Shown piece after piece: positions 52,238 to 64,000 of a stretch of DNA of 64,000 bases (the first letter of the stretch is position 1; each line of letters opens with the position of its first letter). The stretch is taken from NCBI RefSeq assembly GCF_000389965.1, contig NC_021191.1, positions 6,511,501 through 6,575,500 on the forward strand. Direction: 5' to 3'. A program made the translations under genes and the position numbers. The stretch comes from Actinoplanes sp. N902-109 (lineage in GTDB: Bacteria; Actinomycetota; Actinomycetes; Mycobacteriales; Micromonosporaceae). The notes under the pieces are model-generated. The model was not told where the DNA came from, searched no databases, and worked only from the letters and a program-made list of their open reading frames with translations.

Positions 52238-53397
52238 GCCGCGGTCACCGCACCGGCGATGATCTCGGCGGTGGCGTGCAGGGCCTCGGGCTCGGCGAGC
52301 AGGACCCGGTGGTGCAGCCAGATGCCGTCGGTGCTGATCGCCTCGGTGTGCGGGCAGCGCTCGGCGATCTGCTCGACGGTCTCGCCCGGCCGGGCGCCGT
52401 CCCAGAACGCGTCGGTCCGGTAGATCGCCCGGAAGGCGGCGAAGGCCGGCAGCCCGGCCGCGACGAGACGGTCGACGAGGTCGTTGCGCCCCTGCTCGCT
52501 GAGGCCGGGTACCCGGAACATCGCCATGTAGTGGGTGTTGCGCTCGGCGCGCGGGTCGCCGCTCTGCGGCACCACACCGGGGATCGCCGTCAGGAGCCCG
52601 GACAGCAGCGCCCAGCGCTCGTCGCGGACCGCGTTCTGGGCGTCGAGCCGGCGCAGCTGGGCCCGCAGGACGGCCGCCGCGAACTCGCCGAGCCGCAGGT
52701 TCGATCCGCTGACCTTGTGCAGGTAGTGCCGGTCGGTCCGGGGCCGGCCACAACTGTGCCGCAGGAACGCGCTCTCCAGCATCTCCTCGTCGGGCAGGAG
52801 CAGGGCACCGCCCTCACCGGCCGTCATGAGCTTGCCGTTCTGGAAGCTGAAGGCCGCGATCGTGCCGAACTCGCCGATCCGCTTGCCCTGCCAGCGGGCG
52901 CCCTGCGCGTGCGCGGCGTCCTGCAGCAGCGCCACGCCGTTGTCGGCGGCCAGCTTGGCGAGCGCGTCCATGTCGGCGACCAGCCCGGCCATGTGGACCG
53001 GCATGATGACCCGGGTCCGCGGCGTCACGGCGGCCGCCGCGGCGCCGACCTCGATGTTGTACGTCCCAGGGTCCACGTCGACCGGTACGGCGACCGCGCC
53101 CAGCCGTTGCGCCGCCTGGGACGACGAGATGAACGTGAACGCCGGCACGATGACCTCGCTGCCCGGCCCGACGCCGAGGCACTGCAGAGCCAGTTCGAGG
53201 GCGTGCGAGCCGTTGGTGACCGCCAAGGCGTGCGGGGCGCCGTGGAAGTCGGCGAGCTCCCGCTCGAACGACTCGACCTCGGTGCCGCCCATCCGCCACC
53301 ACTGACCCTGTTCCAGGGCCCGGATCAGCGCGGTGCGCTCCTCGTCGTCGTACTGCGGCCAATGCGGGAAGACGGGTGCTTTGCCAATGGCTTCCAT
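52234..53397 (-). CDS. rifK: 3-amino-5-hydroxybenzoate (AHBA) synthase, RifK
   Basis: This 387-residue PLP-dependent DegT/DnrJ/EryC1 enzyme aromatises 5-deoxy-5-aminodehydroshikimate to AHBA. It also acts as an aminotransferase early in the pathway. The start KAPVFPHWPQYDDEERTAL, then ALEQGQWWRMGGTEV, AFTFISSSQAAQRLG and GWLHHRVLL-like IWLHHRVLLAEPE are, as I recall, diagnostic for AHBA synthases. The PLP Lys is residue 189 (SFQNGKLMTAGEGG) and Asp160 contacts the cofactor ring. Length is almost identical to RifK. It starts a coupled rifK-L unit, with its own likely promoter 25-60 bp upstream. Confidence 0.97.
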   Translation of the reverse strand: MEAIGKAPVFPHWPQYDDEERTALIRALEQGQWWRMGGTEVESFERELADFHGAPHALAVTNGSHALELALQCLGVGPGSEVIVPAFTFISSSQAAQRLGAVAVPVDVDPGTYNIEVGAAAAAVTPRTRVIMPVHMAGLVADMDALAKLAADNGVALLQDAAHAQGARWQGKRIGEFGTIAAFSFQNGKLMTAGEGGALLLPDEEMLESAFLRHSCGRPRTDRHYLHKVSGSNLRLGEFAAAVLRAQLRRLDAQNAVRDERWALLSGLLTAIPGVVPQSGDPRAERNTHYMAMFRVPGLSEQGRNDLVDRLVAAGLPAFAAFRAIYRTDAFWDGARPGETVEQIAERCPHTEAISTDGIWLHHRVLLAEPEALHATAEIIAGAVTAA

Positions 53398-53420
53398 GTC
53401 TCTCCGAAACTCGCCGGGAC

Positions 53421-53470
53421 TGCGGGGGACTTGCTCAGGTTATGAGCGGCGGCCGGAGGTGTCGTATACC
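53421..53470 (-). promoter_or_regulatory. Possible promoter and operator of rifK
   Basis: On the minus strand -10 TAACCT lies inside a perfect inverted repeat, GCTCA-TAACC-TGAGC (53433-53447). An ACGACA hexamer lies 17 bp upstream as a weak -35. The gap between rifH and rifK is 85 bp, the largest in this operon. Confidence 0.4.
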
Positions 53471-53482
53471 CCGACCTGACAG

Positions 53483-54664
53483 TCATGGCCGGAGCAGGCG
53501 GGCGGTGTGCCGCGCGATGTCCAGCGCCTGGGACGGGTTGAGGCGGGGGTCGCAGGCCGTGTGGTAACGCCGCGGGACGTCGTGCTCCGCGAGGCCGCAG
53601 GTGCCGCCGACGCATTCGGTGACGTCGTCGCCGGTGAGTTCGAGGTGCAGGCCGCCGGGGTGGGTACCGAGGTCGCGGTGCACCTCGAAGAAACCGTCCA
53701 CCTCGTCGGCGATCCGGCCCAGGCTGCGGGTCTTGAAGCCGTTCGGGAGCAGCTGGGTGTTGCCGTGCATGGGGTCGCACTGCCACACCACGGTGTGGCC
53801 GGCGGCGGTGACCTTCTCCACGATGGGCGGCAGCACGTCACGCACACGGTCGTGGCCCATCCGGCTGATCAGGGTGAGCCGGCCGGGCTCGCGCTGCGGG
53901 TCGAGCCGCTGGGCGTACTCGACGGCTTCCTCGGGGGTGGTGGCCGGGCCGATCTTCAGGCCGATCGGGTTGGTGAGCAGCGCGGCGAAGGCGATGTGCG
54001 CGCCGTCCAGCGCCCGGGTCCGCTCGCCGATCCACAGGAAGTGGGCGAGGCCGCTGAGCACGCCGGAGCCGTACGCCGTGAGCCCGGCCGCCTCGTAGTC
54101 CAGCAACAACGCCTCGTGGCTGACGTGCGTCCCGGCGTGCGCGGCCCGGATGACGTCCATGGTCCGGGCCGCGTGGATCCGGGCCCGCCGCATCCGCCCC
54201 GGGTCCGGGGTGCGCGCCGCCGCGGTGGCGGTCCGGGCGTTGATGATGTCGCCCCGGTAGGCGGGCAGGCCGGCGGCGTCGACGTAGGCGGAACGCGGCT
54301 TGGCGTACTGGCCGGCGGCCCGGGCCAGGCGTACCACCGGGCGCCCGCCGGCGACGGCGAGAAGGGCGGCCATGTGGTGCAGCAGGGCCACGTTTCCCCG
54401 TACGTGCGTGGCGGTGTTGCCGGTGAAGGTCTCCGCGCAGTCGCCGCCCTGCAGCAGGAAGCTCTCGCCCCGGGCGACGGCCGCGAGCCGCGCGCGCAAC
54501 CGGGCCGTCTCCCCCGGCCGCACGATGGCCGGCAGGGTGCGCAGGGAAGCGGTGACCGCGGCCGCGCGTTTGCGGTCGGGCCAGACCGGCTGCTGGGCGG
54601 CGGGCAAGGTCAGCGCTGCGCGTATCCGGGCACCGGGGTCGCGGCCGGTCCGGCGGCGGTTCAC
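53483..54664 (-). CDS. rifH: RifH-like type II (amino)DAHP synthase
   Basis: This 393-residue class II (plant-type) DAHP synthase makes aminoDAHP, the first cyclisable intermediate. Motifs: LQGGDCAETF, QYAKPRS, GLKIGPATTPEEA, ISRMGHDRVRD, WQCDPMHGN and GGLHLELTG. It lacks the N-terminal extension used for feedback control in housekeeping enzymes (about 450-475 residues), as usual for secondary-metabolism copies. It overlaps rifG by 4 bp. Confidence 0.95.
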   Translation of the reverse strand: MNRRRTGRDPGARIRAALTLPAAQQPVWPDRKRAAAVTASLRTLPAIVRPGETARLRARLAAVARGESFLLQGGDCAETFTGNTATHVRGNVALLHHMAALLAVAGGRPVVRLARAAGQYAKPRSAYVDAAGLPAYRGDIINARTATAAARTPDPGRMRRARIHAARTMDVIRAAHAGTHVSHEALLLDYEAAGLTAYGSGVLSGLAHFLWIGERTRALDGAHIAFAALLTNPIGLKIGPATTPEEAVEYAQRLDPQREPGRLTLISRMGHDRVRDVLPPIVEKVTAAGHTVVWQCDPMHGNTQLLPNGFKTRSLGRIADEVDGFFEVHRDLGTHPGGLHLELTGDDVTECVGGTCGLAEHDVPRRYHTACDPRLNPSQALDIARHTARLLRP

Positions 54665-55722
54665 CGGTGCCCCGCGGGCTCGGTGCCGACGGTGATCAGC
54701 TCGTCCAGGGACTGCCGCGGCATCGCCGCGAGCACCCGCCGCACGGTCCCGGCAGGGACCCCGGTGACCAGGGCCGGTCCGCCGGCGCCGTCGAGGACGA
54801 AGCTCAGGCCGCCGACCGACTTCTTGTCGTGGTGCATGATGTCGATCAACGTCTCGGCGGCGACGTCCCCGGGCAGGGCCGTGGGCAGCCCGTAGTGGCG
54901 TACCACGGCCTCGTGCTCAGCGGCCCGCTGCGCGCCGATCCGGCCCAGCGCGTGGCCGAGCCGGCCGGCGAAGACGGTGCCCACCGCGACTGCTTCGCCG
55001 TGGTGCAACCGGAAGTCGGTCGCGATCTCCAGCGCATGCCCGAGCGTGTGCCCGTAGTTGAGGATGTGCCGCAGCCCGGTGTCCCGCTCGTCGCGGGAGA
55101 CGACGTCCGCCTTCAGCGCGACGCTGGCGGCGATCTGCTGCTCGGTACTCAGGGCGCTGAGGTCACCGGCGCCGATGAAGTGGCACCTGGCGATCTCGCC
55201 GAGCCCGTTGCGCCGTTGCCGGGGCGTCAGGGTGCTCAGGTAGTCGGTGTCGCAGAGAACCGCGGCCGGCTGCCAGTACGCGCCGACGAGGTTCTTGCCG
55301 GCCGGCAGGTTGACCGCGGTCTTGCCGCCGACGCTGGCGTCGACCTGGGCGAGCAGGGTGGTGGGGACGTGGACGACCGCGACCCCACGGTGGTAGAGGG
55401 CGGCGGCGAGCCCGGCCACGTCGGTGGTGGTGCCGCCGCCGCACGTGACGACCACGTCCGCCCGGCTCAGCCCGGAAGCGGCGAACTGCGCGCAGAGATC
55501 CGCCACGGTGGCGAGCGTCTTGGCGTGCTCCCCGTCGTGGGCCGCGAGCACCGTCGCAGGAACCCCGGGATCCGGCACCCACGGCCGGGGGCGGGCCGAG
55601 ACCACCACGGCCCGGCGGGCGCCGAGCCGTTCGACGATCCCCGGCAGCAGACGGCGCACGCCCGCGCCGATGACCACATCGTACGGACGATCGCCGGCGT
55701 GCACCTCGACGGTCGTTGGCAT
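54661..55722 (-). CDS. rifG: RifG-like aminodehydroquinate synthase
   Basis: This 353-residue DHQ-synthase-fold enzyme closes the carbocycle of the amino pathway. It shows CGGGTTTDVAG, VPTTLLAQVDASVGGKTAVN, and zinc-site motifs NYGHTLGHALE and HGEAVAVG. ATG 55722 follows a GGAAGG site; the much longer open frame upstream runs through the PKS gene and is a shadow. It starts 23 bp after the PKS stop, so PKS and precursor genes are probably one transcript. Confidence 0.95.
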   Translation of the reverse strand: MPTTVEVHAGDRPYDVVIGAGVRRLLPGIVERLGARRAVVVSARPRPWVPDPGVPATVLAAHDGEHAKTLATVADLCAQFAASGLSRADVVVTCGGGTTTDVAGLAAALYHRGVAVVHVPTTLLAQVDASVGGKTAVNLPAGKNLVGAYWQPAAVLCDTDYLSTLTPRQRRNGLGEIARCHFIGAGDLSALSTEQQIAASVALKADVVSRDERDTGLRHILNYGHTLGHALEIATDFRLHHGEAVAVGTVFAGRLGHALGRIGAQRAAEHEAVVRHYGLPTALPGDVAAETLIDIMHHDKKSVGGLSFVLDGAGGPALVTGVPAGTVRRVLAAMPRQSLDELITVGTEPAGHR

Positions 55723-55745
55723 CTGGATCCTTCCGGTCGGCGCGT

Positions 55746-64000
<8,255 letters not shown>

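Overview
The window is about 64 kb of very GC-rich, strongly GC3-biased DNA from a soil-type actinomycete. Secreted CBM2 glycosidases, a large LAL regulator, modular PKS/NRPS genes and GTG starts suggest a Micromonosporaceae-like organism, but that placement is inference. I saw no rRNA, tRNA, CRISPR array, transposase or integrase.

Layout. (1) 1-4137: the 3' end of an NRPS condensation protein, then a LuxR/LAL-type regulator. (2) 4395-15564: secreted and polysaccharide functions: a 2056-residue subtilisin-like protease, a lactonase-like amidohydrolase, a CBM2 beta-helix protein and a CBM2-GH54 arabinofuranosidase. (3) 15888-32706: sugar catabolism. A CUT2 importer sits with an L-fuconate dehydratase and a GntR regulator. 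A second GntR gene follows. Then come two divergent operons. The leftward one has seven genes: CUT1 importer, enolase-superfamily dehydratase, mutarotase, lactonase and aldose dehydrogenase. The rightward one has four: MDR and SDR dehydrogenases, KDPG aldolase and KDG kinase. The same palindromic operator lies upstream of the second GntR gene and inside the promoter between the two operons. (4) 32696-36350: cupin, AraC regulator and an M4 metalloprotease. (5) 36382-44414: a nine-gene leftward operon of the conserved nitrilase-centred (Nit1C, MSMEG_0565-0572 / sll0783-0787) type. It carries two tandem nitrilase homologues, one of which has lost its catalytic Cys and Glu. (6) 44547-44678: a tiny reading frame with its own intrinsic terminator. 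(7) 44804-64000: a 3-amino-5-hydroxybenzoate (AHBA) gene cluster. It holds a methyltransferase, rifI, rifJ, two extra Gfo/Idh/MocA oxidoreductases, a type II thioesterase, rifN, rifM, rifL, rifK, rifH, rifG and the 3' part of a modular PKS gene that runs off the right edge.

How the parts work together. Genes of region 7 supply the complete aminoshikimate route, from the kanosamine stage to AHBA, for an ansamycin-type PKS. The visible PKS modules are KS-AT(malonyl)-ACP then KS-AT(methylmalonyl)-KR(inactive)-ACP-docking. As I recall it, this matches modules 2 and 3 of RifA, so a naphthalenic ansamycin is the best guess. No amide synthase (RifF) or later PKS is in the window, so the cluster must continue to the right or elsewhere. 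Region 3 encodes a non-phosphorylative entry pathway for an L-galactose- or L-fucose-like aldose. The added MDR/SDR pair could invert C5 of the 2-keto-3-deoxy acid and feed the KDG kinase and KDPG aldolase.
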